A DNA stretch of 25,395 bases, taken from contig CALCZU010000003.1 of assembly GCA_937903155.1 (NCBI GenBank), positions 1 through 25,395 on the forward strand, read 5' to 3'. Position numbers and translations under genes: made by a program. Below, piece after piece: positions 13,111-21,360 of this stretch; the stretch's first letter is position 1, and the number at the start of each line of letters is the position of its first letter. This DNA is from an uncultured Bdellovibrionales bacterium (GTDB lineage Bacteria; Bdellovibrionota; FAC87; UBA2466). Under the pieces are notes generated by a model. The model searched no databases and was not told where the DNA came from. It worked only from the letters and a program-made list of their open reading frames with translations.

Positions 13111-14133
13111 ATGAAGACTGAAAATTTACCGATTCTTGAATTTGTCTTAAAAAACTACAAAAACTTCAACGCGCGAGCCACGCGAGATGCGACGATCTCC
13201 TACTGGCGGCATATCGAAAGCGGCGGCAAAATGTTTTGGTCTGTCGCAGGTGCAATGTCCTCCGCACAGCTTGGGATTACACTGGCCCCTGCGATTCGCG
13301 CGGGACTCATTCACGGTCTTTCGGTCACTGGCGCAAATTTAGAAGAGTCGCTTTTTCGGTTAGTCGCGCATCATAGTTACAAAGATTTTCCAGACTATCG
13401 TTACCTTACGAAGGAAGATGACACTCAGATTCTTGAAAACCGCATGCGACGAGTGACGGATACTAGCATCCCTGAAGATGAAGCCTTTCGGTCGGTCGAA
13501 AAAATTATCGTCCCTATGTGGACGAAAGCCAAAGAAAGCAACAACCGACGTTTTTGGCATGAATACTTTTACGAAATGATTCAAAAAGTAGATTCCGCAA
13601 ACTACGAAGGTTCTCCAGAAGAATGTTGGTTGCTTGCCGCTGCAAAAGCAAACTTGCCCATCGTTGTACCCGGATATGAAGATTCTACTTTCGGCAATAT
13701 TTTCGCAGGTTACGTTAAAACCGGCGAGTGCAGTGCACTGACTGCGAAATCCGGAATCGAATACATGGCGAATTTCTATGACCAGTACCGCGAACTTTCG
13801 AATGGAGCCGGCGTTGGCTTCTTCCAAATTGGCGGCGGAATCGCTGGCGATTTCCCAATTTGTGTTGTGCCTTCCATCAAATACGATCTCGCACAACCCG
13901 TAAAACCCTGGGCTTACTTCTGTCAGATTTCGGACTCGACCACATCTTATGGCTCGTACTCTGGAGCGACACCTAACGAAAAAATCACGTGGGACAAGCT
14001 TACAAAAACGACGCCCATGTTCGTCATCGAATCGGACGCAACGGTCGTCGCTCCGCTGATGATGAGTGCTTTGCTCGAAGCAAAAGCCTCACCTGAATCT
14101 GCAAATCGCCTCATCGAAAAACATTTGAAATAA
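13111..14133 (+). CDS. Deoxyhypusine-synthase-like protein
   Basis: This 340-aa protein aligns along its length with the deoxyhypusine synthase superfamily. Visible blocks are GAMSSAQLGITLAPAIRAGL, HGLSVTGANLEESLF, an NAD-site-like FFQIGGGIAGDF and a C-terminal YSGATPNEKITWDKL. The latter matches the active-site block of eukaryotic enzymes, with the catalytic Lys at about residue 296 (WDK). Deoxyhypusine synthase transfers the aminobutyl group of spermidine to a lysine of eIF5A. Bacteria lack eIF5A, and studied bacterial relatives make homospermidine or other polyamines, so a polyamine aminobutyltransferase is the likeliest role. GAGG precedes the ATG. No polyamine genes are adjacent. Confidence 0.87.
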   Translation: MKTENLPILEFVLKNYKNFNARATRDATISYWRHIESGGKMFWSVAGAMSSAQLGITLAPAIRAGLIHGLSVTGANLEESLFRLVAHHSYKDFPDYRYLTKEDDTQILENRMRRVTDTSIPEDEAFRSVEKIIVPMWTKAKESNNRRFWHEYFYEMIQKVDSANYEGSPEECWLLAAAKANLPIVVPGYEDSTFGNIFAGYVKTGECSALTAKSGIEYMANFYDQYRELSNGAGVGFFQIGGGIAGDFPICVVPSIKYDLAQPVKPWAYFCQISDSTTSYGSYSGATPNEKITWDKLTKTTPMFVIESDATVVAPLMMSALLEAKASPESANRLIEKHLK

Positions 14134-14283
14134 TCAAGCTTGCGAGGCTGCGAATGGAGGCCGTACCTTTTGGACGTTCCGCCTACCTTTTCGCCGTCGC
14201 TTTCGTGAATTGGGCTCAGAGTTTCTGCAGTCGTTGACAGAGTTTTTGTTTCTGGGATAGACAAGAGGCAGAGAGGGGTTTTT

Positions 14284-14667
14284 ATGCGGTTTTTATTACT
14301 TGCTGTTTTCTTATCTGCTTCGGCCTTTAGCGCTGAATGGCTCTGTGAGGGGGATAAACATTCGCTCACAATCGATACGTCGACGAAAGTCGCTTCTCTG
14401 ACGGGCCCAACGACAAACGGAAAATCTTTTGATTTGAATGCAAAAAATCTCAATGCAAGTCTTTCAAAAGCCAACAAAGAATACATTAGCTTCTCTTTGA
14501 CGGGTCCAAAGAACTGGAAGAAAGACTCTCGCGATTCTGACGCTTGGTTTGAAATGACTTACAGTTTTGGACGCAAAACTTATCTAGGCACCGTTCGCCG
14601 CCTGGACAACTCGACGGGAGCTTTTGAATTTCTGCCTGTTCTGGTTTTGGAATGTTCCGAGAAATAA
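14284..14667 (+). CDS. Small exported protein of unknown function
   Basis: This 127-aa protein has a signal peptide (MRFLLLAVFLSASAFSA) and a GAGAGGGG site before its ATG. The mature part has an early Cys (WLCEGD) and a C-terminal Cys (LVLECSEK) that could pair, with alternating beta-like segments between (HSLTIDTSTKVASL, EYISFSLTGPKNW, WFEMTYSFG). This looks like a small periplasmic beta-barrel or lipocalin-like fold, but no family is recognised. It stands alone between the DHS-like gene and the leucine-rich-repeat gene. Confidence 0.75.
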   Translation: MRFLLLAVFLSASAFSAEWLCEGDKHSLTIDTSTKVASLTGPTTNGKSFDLNAKNLNASLSKANKEYISFSLTGPKNWKKDSRDSDAWFEMTYSFGRKTYLGTVRRLDNSTGAFEFLPVLVLECSEK

Positions 14668-14777
14668 TACCTCGGCAAACATTTAATATCCTTGAACAAT
14701 CAAAGTGTGGTAACGATTGAGAACAGTTTCCACTCTAAATCGAAGAGCCCGCTCGCCCTTATCTCCCACTTTCTATA

Positions 14778-15764
14778 ATGATCTCCAGTTCTGTGATGAA
14801 CTTTGTGTGCAAGTGGGTGAGCCTATGGATTTTGTTAGGCCCTTTGGTGGCAGTAAATGTGCACGCCCAAAAATCTTGCCCTTCCCGTTTTAACTATCTC
14901 ATTTTCCAACGAGCTCCAGAAGAACAAGCTTTTTTGAGCGCCGTGGGCGCAGCTCCAAACGACGATCTTCCCAAGCTCGTTTATGCCGACTGGGTCGAAG
15001 AAGGCGGTAGAGGTTTGACCGCCGAAGCGATCCGAATAAGCATCGAACTCGAATCGTTGACCTATAAGCCGGGGAGCGAAAACCGGGTGTTTATTCTCAA
15101 CGAAAGACTGAACGCAATTAAGGCAGAGGTTTTAGACGAATGGAACCGTTCGGATTACGGAATTTTCCTCCGAGGCATCGGAACTTTTACCGATTTAACG
15201 TCTGATGGAATGCCCATCCTAAGACCGCATTCGTTAAAACGTCTTTTTGGCGCAAGCATCCCAGAGCAACATGCGATCGTCGGTCTCACATTTAGACACG
15301 TGGAATTAGATCAACAACACGTAATAAAACTTTCCCGAATGAAACTGTCGAATTTGGTTTACCTCGATCTCACGAATACTCAGTTGGATGATAATAAAGT
15401 GAGAGTTCTTTCAAACCCCGACGCCGCCTATAAAAGTGTTGTGGGTCTGTATTTATCGAATAACGGAATTGGCAACGATGGAATTTCGTATCTAGCTCAC
15501 GAAAAAAGTCCTTTTCAAAATGTGCGATCGCTCAGTCTCGCCTACAACCGCATCCGAGATGAGGGAATCGCTGACCTCACCAGTGAAGCATCACCATTTA
15601 CAAATCTGAGTCACCTTGAGTTGAGTGAAAATCTTTTGACCGATACCAGTGCCGATAGGCTCGCCGCATTTCCGGGTTTTAAATCCTTAAAGTCTATCGA
15701 ACTCAGAAACAATCGGATTCGAAAAGTAAAACTTCAAGAAACCCTCGAGAGACTTCTGCCGTAA
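14778..15764 (+). CDS. Exported leucine-rich-repeat protein with TIGR02996-like domain
   Basis: This 328-aa protein has an N-terminal export signal (residues 1-31, hydrophobic WVSLWILLGPLVAV). Residues of about 45-90 (EEQAFLSAVGAAPNDDLPKL, VYADWVEEGGRGLTAEAIR) match the repeat-companion domain TIGR02996, known mainly from planctomycete and myxobacterial repeat proteins. Residues of about 185-325 hold leucine-rich repeats (LVYLDLTNTQLDD, SVVGLYLSNNGIG, NVRSLSLAYNRIRDEG, NLSHLELSENLLTD, SLKSIELRNNRIRKV), forming a curved binding surface. A start at Met7 (14796) is equally possible, because neither ATG has a clear ribosome-binding site. Probably a periplasmic or surface binding protein. Confidence 0.83.
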   Translation: MISSSVMNFVCKWVSLWILLGPLVAVNVHAQKSCPSRFNYLIFQRAPEEQAFLSAVGAAPNDDLPKLVYADWVEEGGRGLTAEAIRISIELESLTYKPGSENRVFILNERLNAIKAEVLDEWNRSDYGIFLRGIGTFTDLTSDGMPILRPHSLKRLFGASIPEQHAIVGLTFRHVELDQQHVIKLSRMKLSNLVYLDLTNTQLDDNKVRVLSNPDAAYKSVVGLYLSNNGIGNDGISYLAHEKSPFQNVRSLSLAYNRIRDEGIADLTSEASPFTNLSHLELSENLLTDTSADRLAAFPGFKSLKSIELRNNRIRKVKLQETLERLLP

Positions 15765-15858
15765 AGCGTTGAGAGCTCGCTTCGCTTGTTAGCACTCCCT
15801 GATTAAAGACTCTTCTCCAATCTACCGAAAAGCTCGCAGATAAACACGGAGGTTACTC

Positions 15859-17067
15859 ATGAAAAAACTAATACTTGTTGGCGGCGTTATGAGCGTTGTC
15901 GGCTTTGTTCTCAGTTCGTGCGGCACTACGACCGCTTCTTCTTCAACCGCATCTTCTTATTCCGCAGAAAAACCTTCTGCAATCATCAAGACTGTCGGAA
16001 CTGCCGTTTCTAAAACGGGTGCCGGAATTTCTGTCGGAGCGACTTCAATCGTTACTCACCGACAACTTGCAAATCAAACCTTGACCTCCGCAAATTGCGA
16101 CACGCACGGTGACCCTAAAGTGAATGGCGCTTCGATTTCGCAATCAAATGTTCAATATCCCGGTATTCTCACTTACTGCAAAATGACTGTGAATGACGGA
16201 TCGCCTGATACCGTTCAAGGCGCTTTTGAAACGCCTCGCGGAATTGCCTGCGCAATTGAAAAAGCAGGAATTACTTTTGATGGCGTTGCTCGCTCAACAA
16301 ACGTTACGCTCGATACCGATTGTTTCACACAAGCTCAATTGACGGATATGGGTGTCAGTACCTTTACGGCAACCGTTACAGGAACCACCCCTGCTTCGTT
16401 CAATAGCTACTACGACAAAGGGGTTCGAATTCAAGCTCCTAGTATTAGTATCGACTACACACTGGGCACAAAAATCACCGGAAATAAAATCGAATTCGCT
16501 TCGATGGAAGCGGAAACCAACCGAACAGGCGCATTTGCCGGATCGTTTGATACTTCGACAGGCGAGCTTCGTTACGAAGGACGCATGGAAAGAATTGATT
16601 GCTCGACCAGCGGTAGCTGCGGTTGGAATCGTCACATCCGTATTTATGCCGATTTAGCGATGTCGAACGGAAGTCCGACGTCTTTAGAATCCGTTTCATT
16701 CGCTTACTCGAATGTTCAAGCACCTCCCGGACAAACGGGTTACGGCGGAGTCGTTGTGAGTGCCAGCGGAAATCCCACAACGGGCATCAAAGCACGTGCA
16801 TGGCAAGCAACTAATGGAGCCAGCGCAACTCCAACAGCCACGAGCCAATACAACACGATCGGAAACTGGAGCGAAGTCACAAATACATACTGCTACACAA
16901 GCTCCTCTGAAACAGCAACGACATGCGGAACCGGACTCCCGCTCTTTACAACAGACCCGAGTTTCGTTTTGACGAACACGTCTCACAAGACGACTGAAGC
17001 GTTTGGTGCCGCGTACGCGGGAGCGACTTACACTACAGTCGACCTCAATTCAGACACACAAAACTAA
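15859..17067 (+). CDS. Lipoprotein of unknown function
   Basis: This 402-aa protein begins MKKLILVGGVMSVVGFVLSSC, with lipobox LSSC and Cys21 as the acylation site, behind a GGAGG site. A Ser/Thr-rich linker follows (residues 22-40), typical of tethered outer-membrane lipoproteins. The mature part is rich in Thr, Ser, Ala and Gly with beta-like segments and several cysteine pairs (SANCDTHG, TYCKMT, IACAIE, TDCFTQ, IDCSTSGSCGW, YCYTSSSETATTCG). No named domain is recognised. It ends at a strong terminator, so it appears to be the last gene of its unit. Possibly a cell-surface protein. Confidence 0.8.
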   Translation: MKKLILVGGVMSVVGFVLSSCGTTTASSSTASSYSAEKPSAIIKTVGTAVSKTGAGISVGATSIVTHRQLANQTLTSANCDTHGDPKVNGASISQSNVQYPGILTYCKMTVNDGSPDTVQGAFETPRGIACAIEKAGITFDGVARSTNVTLDTDCFTQAQLTDMGVSTFTATVTGTTPASFNSYYDKGVRIQAPSISIDYTLGTKITGNKIEFASMEAETNRTGAFAGSFDTSTGELRYEGRMERIDCSTSGSCGWNRHIRIYADLAMSNGSPTSLESVSFAYSNVQAPPGQTGYGGVVVSASGNPTTGIKARAWQATNGASATPTATSQYNTIGNWSEVTNTYCYTSSSETATTCGTGLPLFTTDPSFVLTNTSHKTTEAFGAAYAGATYTTVDLNSDTQN

Positions 17068-17084
17068 TTGTTTCGGTTTAATCA

Positions 17085-17122
17085 AGCCAGTTCTTTCCCA
17101 TCGGAAGGAGCTGGCTTTTTTA
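17085..17122 (+). terminator. Rho-independent terminator of the lipoprotein gene
   Basis: A stem of about 14 bp (AGCCAGTTCTTTCC/GGAAGGAGCTGGCT, including G-U pairs) with a CATC loop is followed by TTTTTA. It lies 17 bp after the stop and just before the convergent gene's end. Confidence 0.88.
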
Positions 17123-17138
17123 TTTCCGTCTCGTGGGA

Positions 17139-18137
17139 TCAGTCATCCCAATAAAATTCGTTTGTCTCTTCGATTAGGTTTTTGAAGTCGTAAGAATATT
17201 TTTTATTCTGACCAAAAATTTCAACTTTGCCGACACCAGAACTATTTAACGCCCGAACGTTTGATCCCGAATGACCGTAAGTGATAGAGGTCATTAATTC
17301 ATGCCTATTTTCCTCTGAATCTTTAGGTTTCAGAATCAATTTATAGAGAGGGTCATACGTCGTACCATCTTTTGGAGAAACCTCTTCTGTTTTCAGCATT
17401 CGAAAATCAAGGCCTCTCCACAACCGAACGGTATTTTTAGACTCGGGATGATTATCGGTGTAACGGTCGCTCTGATAAACCTCGACGAGTTTCAATTCTT
17501 TATCAAAATGTAAAAGAAATCGAGTGTAGCGTGGAAACTCGCAAAAAGTGAAATAGGATCCATCCTCGACTTTAATCGAAAAATTGGCGCCCGCATTATT
17601 TTTATAGGTTTTCAATTTCTTCTCAGTGATGAAGGCTTCGGACCGAGACCCAAGGCGTTCGTTTGAGTAGATGGAATTGCAAATCTCTTTGCCTATCGTC
17701 AATTTGGCAATTTTATTACTCGCACTGTTGATAATTTTAAGCGCAGCCTCCGCATCCTTCGCTTTAGCTAAAACGTTTTCCCTGTTTTGGTAAAAAAATG
17801 CGTTTTGGGCTGAAACGCCTTTTGGACTCTTCATATTTTCTCGAATGAATTTTAACCGGGTTTCGACAATCTGCAGGTAGGGGGATTCGCCGTATTTCTC
17901 TTCGAATTCCTGGCCGATTTCATTTATTTTTTTTCGGCTATCAAAAGCTTCTTTTAAAAGCGCCTCCTGAGCCTCTTCGAAAGGTCGAGCCGGTTTTTTC
18001 GCGTAGATTGCATCGGAATCGATTTCTGCGCGGCCTTTTACCACAGGATTTGGCTCATGCGCTTTCGGTTTTTCTTCGCAACGTAGGAACGCCGGAGATA
18101 GAAAAATCGATAAAATGAAAATAAATAATTTTCTCAT
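17139..18137 (-). CDS. Exported protein, third gene behind the cobalamin riboswitch
   Basis: This 332-aa protein has a signal peptide (MRKLFIFILSIFLSPAFLRC) whose cysteine does not form a standard lipobox. Residues of about 50-150 are charged and helical (ALLKEAFDSRKKINEIGQEF and KAKDAEAALKIINSA), and the C-terminal half is beta-rich (TRFLLHFDKELKLVEVYQSD, VRLWRGLDFRML). It starts 12 bp after the small membrane protein gene and should share its transcript. No family recognised. The gene ends facing the lipoprotein gene's terminator. Confidence 0.75.
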   Translation of the reverse strand: MRKLFIFILSIFLSPAFLRCEEKPKAHEPNPVVKGRAEIDSDAIYAKKPARPFEEAQEALLKEAFDSRKKINEIGQEFEEKYGESPYLQIVETRLKFIRENMKSPKGVSAQNAFFYQNRENVLAKAKDAEAALKIINSASNKIAKLTIGKEICNSIYSNERLGSRSEAFITEKKLKTYKNNAGANFSIKVEDGSYFTFCEFPRYTRFLLHFDKELKLVEVYQSDRYTDNHPESKNTVRLWRGLDFRMLKTEEVSPKDGTTYDPLYKLILKPKDSEENRHELMTSITYGHSGSNVRALNSSGVGKVEIFGQNKKYSYDFKNLIEETNEFYWDD

Positions 18138-18149
18138 AACGTAAAATGG

Positions 18150-18389
18150 TTAAAGCGATGTCACTGTAAAGGAAGACTCATCCGCATCCGTCCCGTGCAT
18201 GCCTTGATTTTTCGAAATCTTATACCAAAGTTGTCCGTTTTCAGAATCGAGCTTTTCGATTGTGCGACTGAGTTGTCGGACTTTTTTGTGAGTTTTGATC
18301 TTCTCTTTTCGCAGGTGATTTAACCGAACGAGGCACGAGATATTGATTAGAGATAAGACAATTATCAACAAGGTATCTGTATTCAGCAT
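18150..18389 (-). CDS. Small membrane protein with coiled coil, second gene behind the riboswitch
   Basis: This 79-aa protein has one transmembrane helix (TLLIIVLSLINISCLVRL) followed by a basic, heptad-like region (LRKEKIKTHKKVRQLSRTIE). It has AGGAG before its ATG and lies 56 bp after the gene directly behind the riboswitch. The layout suggests a short anchor that oligomerises on the cytoplasmic or periplasmic side. No family recognised. Confidence 0.72.
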   Translation of the reverse strand: MLNTDTLLIIVLSLINISCLVRLNHLRKEKIKTHKKVRQLSRTIEKLDSENGQLWYKISKNQGMHGTDADESSFTVTSL

Positions 18390-18445
18390 GTACTCTCCTG
18401 CACCAATTCTTCCATTGAGGAGAAGCTGCAGTTTTTAGACCAAAA

Positions 18446-19006
18446 CTACCGCAGCGTCAGATCCTGCGCGTCTGTATTTCGATGTTCGGGACCTAAGATA
18501 ATGACGGATGTCTCTGAAGGCTTTCCCGCAACATAGTAAGGAATCGACTTTAACAGACTGGGTTTCGAATCGGCCTTTTCAAAATACTCGATTCTTCGGA
18601 GAGTTCTGTTTGGTTCGGTGCTCTCACCGGGGCCGAAGGGAACCGCTTCAAAGGTTGGGGTGAGATAAAGATACTGGTCTTTTTCTATCCAAACCGCAAA
18701 CGTCAGTGAGACTCGTTCTGGCTTCTGCAAGGTTGTAGGATCAATCGCTTCCCAAATTTTATTTTGAAGATGTCTTCGAAGACGTTCGGAGACGACCGGA
18801 GTCAAACCAAAGCGAGTTTCATTTAGAATATCTTTTACAGTTCTTCCGAAACTATCGACACCAAAAGTATGATAGTCGGGATGGTTCAATCCGCCCGCTA
18901 GGACTCCACAAGTCACCAAAAATTGACGGCGCGAAACGATAACCGCTTCACTTGAAGTTGAAAAAATTGAAAGGGTAATAAAGATAAATAGAAAATGACG
19001 GAACAT
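18446..19006 (-). CDS. Exported protein directly controlled by a cobalamin riboswitch
   Basis: This 186-aa protein starts at the ATG at 19006, behind AGGAG and directly downstream of a cobalamin riboswitch on the same strand; an ATG at 19030 would lie inside the riboswitch tail. The N-terminus has a hydrophobic segment (FLFIFITLSIFSTSS) and then SRRQFLVTCGVLAGGL, which looks like a twin-arginine (Tat) export motif. Two such signals in a row are unusual. The mature part (about residues 45-186) has beta-like segments (LTFAVWIEKDQYLYLTPTF, SVIILGPEH) and matches no family I know. Control by cobalamin would place it in B12 uptake, sparing or B12-dependent metabolism, but function is unknown. Confidence 0.78.
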   Translation of the reverse strand: MFRHFLFIFITLSIFSTSSEAVIVSRRQFLVTCGVLAGGLNHPDYHTFGVDSFGRTVKDILNETRFGLTPVVSERLRRHLQNKIWEAIDPTTLQKPERVSLTFAVWIEKDQYLYLTPTFEAVPFGPGESTEPNRTLRRIEYFEKADSKPSLLKSIPYYVAGKPSETSVIILGPEHRNTDAQDLTLR

Positions 19007-19128
19007 GACTTCTCCTGCTCGGGAATACAACCCATTTGGTAATCGGGCTTACGAGAACCTTCTCGAATACCGTTGCGGCACAGCGCCGGATTCTCACCGG
19101 ACTTCCCCAAACTCTCGACGTCCGGCAA
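19007..19128 (-). promoter_or_regulatory. Cobalamin riboswitch
   Basis: On the minus strand the sequence holds the conserved core GGGGAAGTCCGGTGAGAATC followed by CGGCGCTGTGCCGCAACGG, a perfect arm CGAGAA-GG-TTCTCG, and the B12 box AGCCCGATTACC (19038-19049). These are the landmarks of the AdoCbl/cobalamin riboswitch class. The expression platform lies between the B12 box and the ribosome-binding site AGGAG. No T-tract follows, so control is probably at translation start. It regulates the gene starting at 19006. Confidence 0.9.
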
Positions 19129-19173
19129 TCTAGTCTCTTGATTTAAAAATAGCAACCCGGATAGTGCTGAAGA

Positions 19174-19614
19174 TTAGTCGCATTCTTGAGTGCCAGTATC
19201 TGTTCCACCTTGTCTTAAAGCTTCTCGACCTTTTTTAGCCAATTTCAAATATTTATCGCGAACTTCCTTGATTTCTCGATCTGTCAGCTCTTCTAAATCA
19301 AGGAGTGCTATGTGAGCGCCCTCTATGGAGCGAATAATTTCGTCCAGTTTCAGCTGAGTTGCTTGGCTATCTCTGTTTTGAGTATTTTGAATCAGAAAAA
19401 CCATTAAAAAAGTGATGATGGTCGTGCCGGTATTGATCACCAATTGCCAGGTGTCGCTAAAGTGGAAAAGCGGTCCCGTGGTTCCCCAGACTAAAATAAG
19501 AATGCATGCGAACGCAAAGGTTCCGGGTCTTCCCGATCCAAACGCAACGATTCGGGCGAACTTCGAAAAATCGCCCCCATGCTGTAAGTATTTTTGTTTT
19601 TCTTTTAATTTCAT
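19174..19614 (-). CDS. Low-affinity iron permease family protein
   Basis: This 146-aa membrane protein matches the short bacterial iron-permease (PF04120) family: FARIVAFGSGRPGTFAFACI, then two hydrophobic helices (ILILVWGTTGPLF and TGTTIITFLMVFLIQ), the highly conserved NTQNRDSQATQLKLDEIIR and a charged helical tail (LLDLEELTDREIKEVRDKY). The family is named after yeast Fet4, but the bacterial short form is poorly characterised and transport is not proven. The ATG at 19614 is preferred over a GTG six bases upstream; neither has a clear ribosome-binding site. It lies directly upstream of the riboswitch on the same strand. Confidence 0.88.
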   Translation of the reverse strand: MKLKEKQKYLQHGGDFSKFARIVAFGSGRPGTFAFACILILVWGTTGPLFHFSDTWQLVINTGTTIITFLMVFLIQNTQNRDSQATQLKLDEIIRSIEGAHIALLDLEELTDREIKEVRDKYLKLAKKGREALRQGGTDTGTQECD

Positions 19615-19671
19615 GGGCACACTTTAACATATCCGACTCCAAAAAGTCCCAGTTCAGTGTATGATGCGCGG

Positions 19672-20901
19672 ATGATTAAAAGACGAGTCGCAGTCGTGGG
19701 AGGCGGTGCCTCCGGATATTTTGCCGCCATCACTTGCGCCGAAAATAATCCTAACTGTGAGACCATCCTCTTCGAAGGCACTTCGAAGCCACTCGCCAAA
19801 GTTTTAGTTTCGGGCGGCGGACGCTGCAACGTCACTCACCACTGCTTTGAACCTGCAGAACTTGTTAAAAACTATCCGAGAGGATTTAAAGAATTGCGGA
19901 GCCCCTTTAGCCGTTTTCAACCCAAAGATACAGTCGCTTGGTTTGAAAAGCGTGGAGTGCCTCTAAAAATCGAAAAAGATGGAAGAATGTTTCCGACAAC
20001 CGACCGTTCTGAAACGATCGCTCAATGCTTGAGGCAAGCCGCCGAAAACTCGAGAGTCAAAGTAGAACTCGAATCTCGGATAAAGAAAATCACCTACGAT
20101 TCGAGTCTCAAAAAATTTTCGTTTGGGGACTCGCCTTCTTTATTTGATCAAGTCGTGCTCGCAACGGGGGGCTCGGCATCCGGTTACGAGTTAGCACGAA
20201 GTTTAGGGCACACCCTCATTCCTTCCGTTCCTTCTCTTTTCACTTTCAATATTGAAGATCCCCGACTTATGGGTCTTGAAGGTCTAAGCTTCCAAGATGC
20301 AACACTTTCGCTTCTTCCAAAAGAATCTGAAAAAAGTTTTCTGCAGAGAGGCCCGCTTCTCATTACTCACTGGGGATTGAGTGGACCCGCTGTTTTAAAA
20401 CTTTCGGCGTGGGTCGCGCGAGAACTTTTCGAAAGTCACTACCAAGCAGACCTTAAAATAAATTTTCTTTCCGGCGAAAATCTCCTAACCGCTATCGAAA
20501 AGATCTCAAAACATAAAAACGAAAACACGCGAAAAAACATTCACACCGACCCGGCGCTGCCGGTCACCAAAAGATTTTGGGCGCGCACTTGCGAAACGCT
20601 TCAGATTCCTGCAAATTTGAACTGGGCCTCCCTCACCAAAGCCATGCTCCAACGAATAGCGCAAGAATTGACCGAGGCAAAATACCTCGTCACTGGCAAA
20701 GGCGTTTTTAAAGAAGAGTTTGTGACAGCCGGTGGAGTGAGTCTTAAAGAAATTGATTTTAAAACGATGCAAAGTCGGATTTGTCCCGGACTTTATTTTG
20801 CCGGCGAAATCATGGATGTCGACGGAATCACGGGTGGATTTAATTTCCAAAACGCGTGGTCTAGCGGATGGATTGCCGGGCAAAGCATCGCCAATCTCTG
20901 A
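19672..20901 (+). CDS. HI0933-type FAD/NAD(P) flavoprotein
   Basis: This 409-aa protein begins with a dinucleotide-binding VAVVGGGASGYFAA and continues with the family hallmark PLAKVLVSGGGRCNVT, GRMFPTTDRSETI, VVLATGGSASGYEL-like and LITHWGLSGPAVLKLS. It ends with TAGGVSLKEIDFKTM, PGLYFAGEIMDVDGITGGFN and FQNAWSSGWIAGQSI. These identify the HI0933/YhiN family of FAD-dependent oxidoreductases, found in most bacteria and of unclear substrate. The ATG at 19672 gives the family start; a GTG at 19657 would add five residues. Divergent from the iron-permease gene and convergent with the small exported protein. Cytoplasmic. Confidence 0.92.
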   Translation: MIKRRVAVVGGGASGYFAAITCAENNPNCETILFEGTSKPLAKVLVSGGGRCNVTHHCFEPAELVKNYPRGFKELRSPFSRFQPKDTVAWFEKRGVPLKIEKDGRMFPTTDRSETIAQCLRQAAENSRVKVELESRIKKITYDSSLKKFSFGDSPSLFDQVVLATGGSASGYELARSLGHTLIPSVPSLFTFNIEDPRLMGLEGLSFQDATLSLLPKESEKSFLQRGPLLITHWGLSGPAVLKLSAWVARELFESHYQADLKINFLSGENLLTAIEKISKHKNENTRKNIHTDPALPVTKRFWARTCETLQIPANLNWASLTKAMLQRIAQELTEAKYLVTGKGVFKEEFVTAGGVSLKEIDFKTMQSRICPGLYFAGEIMDVDGITGGFNFQNAWSSGWIAGQSIANL

Positions 20902-20914
20902 ATTCTAACGACGA

Positions 20915-21148
20915 TTAAACACAGGGCGGATAACGAAGAGCGTTCAAACATTCGTAAGAGCTTAATTTTTCAGCAATCAAACGCCATCCCCCAATATCCG
21001 AAGCATATAGCCAAAGTCGTCTGTCATTGCCCGATCCGCGACACTCACAATATCGAGTGTGAAAACGTTCGCTTTCAGAAAAAGCTTTCGGCGGAAGAGA
21101 ATGAAGCGTTAAAAACGTGAGCAGTATAAAAGACGGTAATTTAAACAT
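20915..21148 (-). CDS. Small exported protein of unknown function
   Basis: This 77-aa protein has a signal peptide (MFKLPSFILLTFLTLHSLPPKAFS) and a GGAG site four bases before the ATG. The mature part of about 53 aa has four cysteines (YCECRG, YECLNA, PPCV) that can form two disulphides around a WLYASDIGGWRLIAEKL core. It ends 13 bp from the stop of the flavoprotein gene, facing it. No family recognised. Confidence 0.68.
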   Translation of the reverse strand: MFKLPSFILLTFLTLHSLPPKAFSESERFHTRYCECRGSGNDRRLWLYASDIGGWRLIAEKLSSYECLNALRYPPCV

Positions 21149-21293
21149 AGGGCTCCGGCAAATGAGTGTGTTTTAGGGTGTTGGGATAAATTGAGAAAAG
21201 TCCTACCTATTATAACGGTTGAAACGGGCTCTAGTGACAGAGTTTTTTTAAACAAAATTTGGTTTTCTCATCGGCTTTTCCAACGCTTTGCAA

Positions 21294-21311
21294 AAACGAT
21301 TATGATCGTTT
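21294..21311. promoter_or_regulatory. Palindromic site upstream of the lipoprotein/propeller pair
   Basis: AAACGAT and ATCGTTT flank TATG, 50 bp upstream of the lipoprotein start codon. This is a candidate operator; no confident promoter boxes were assigned. Confidence 0.35.
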
Positions 21312-21360
21312 CAACAAATTTTGTTCAATTTTTTCAGTCAAATACCCGAAAAGAGACATA

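Noticed and set aside
18913..19155. An 80-aa minus-strand reading frame
   Set aside because: It overlaps the cobalamin riboswitch and the start of the real gene in another frame, and its sequence is not protein-like.
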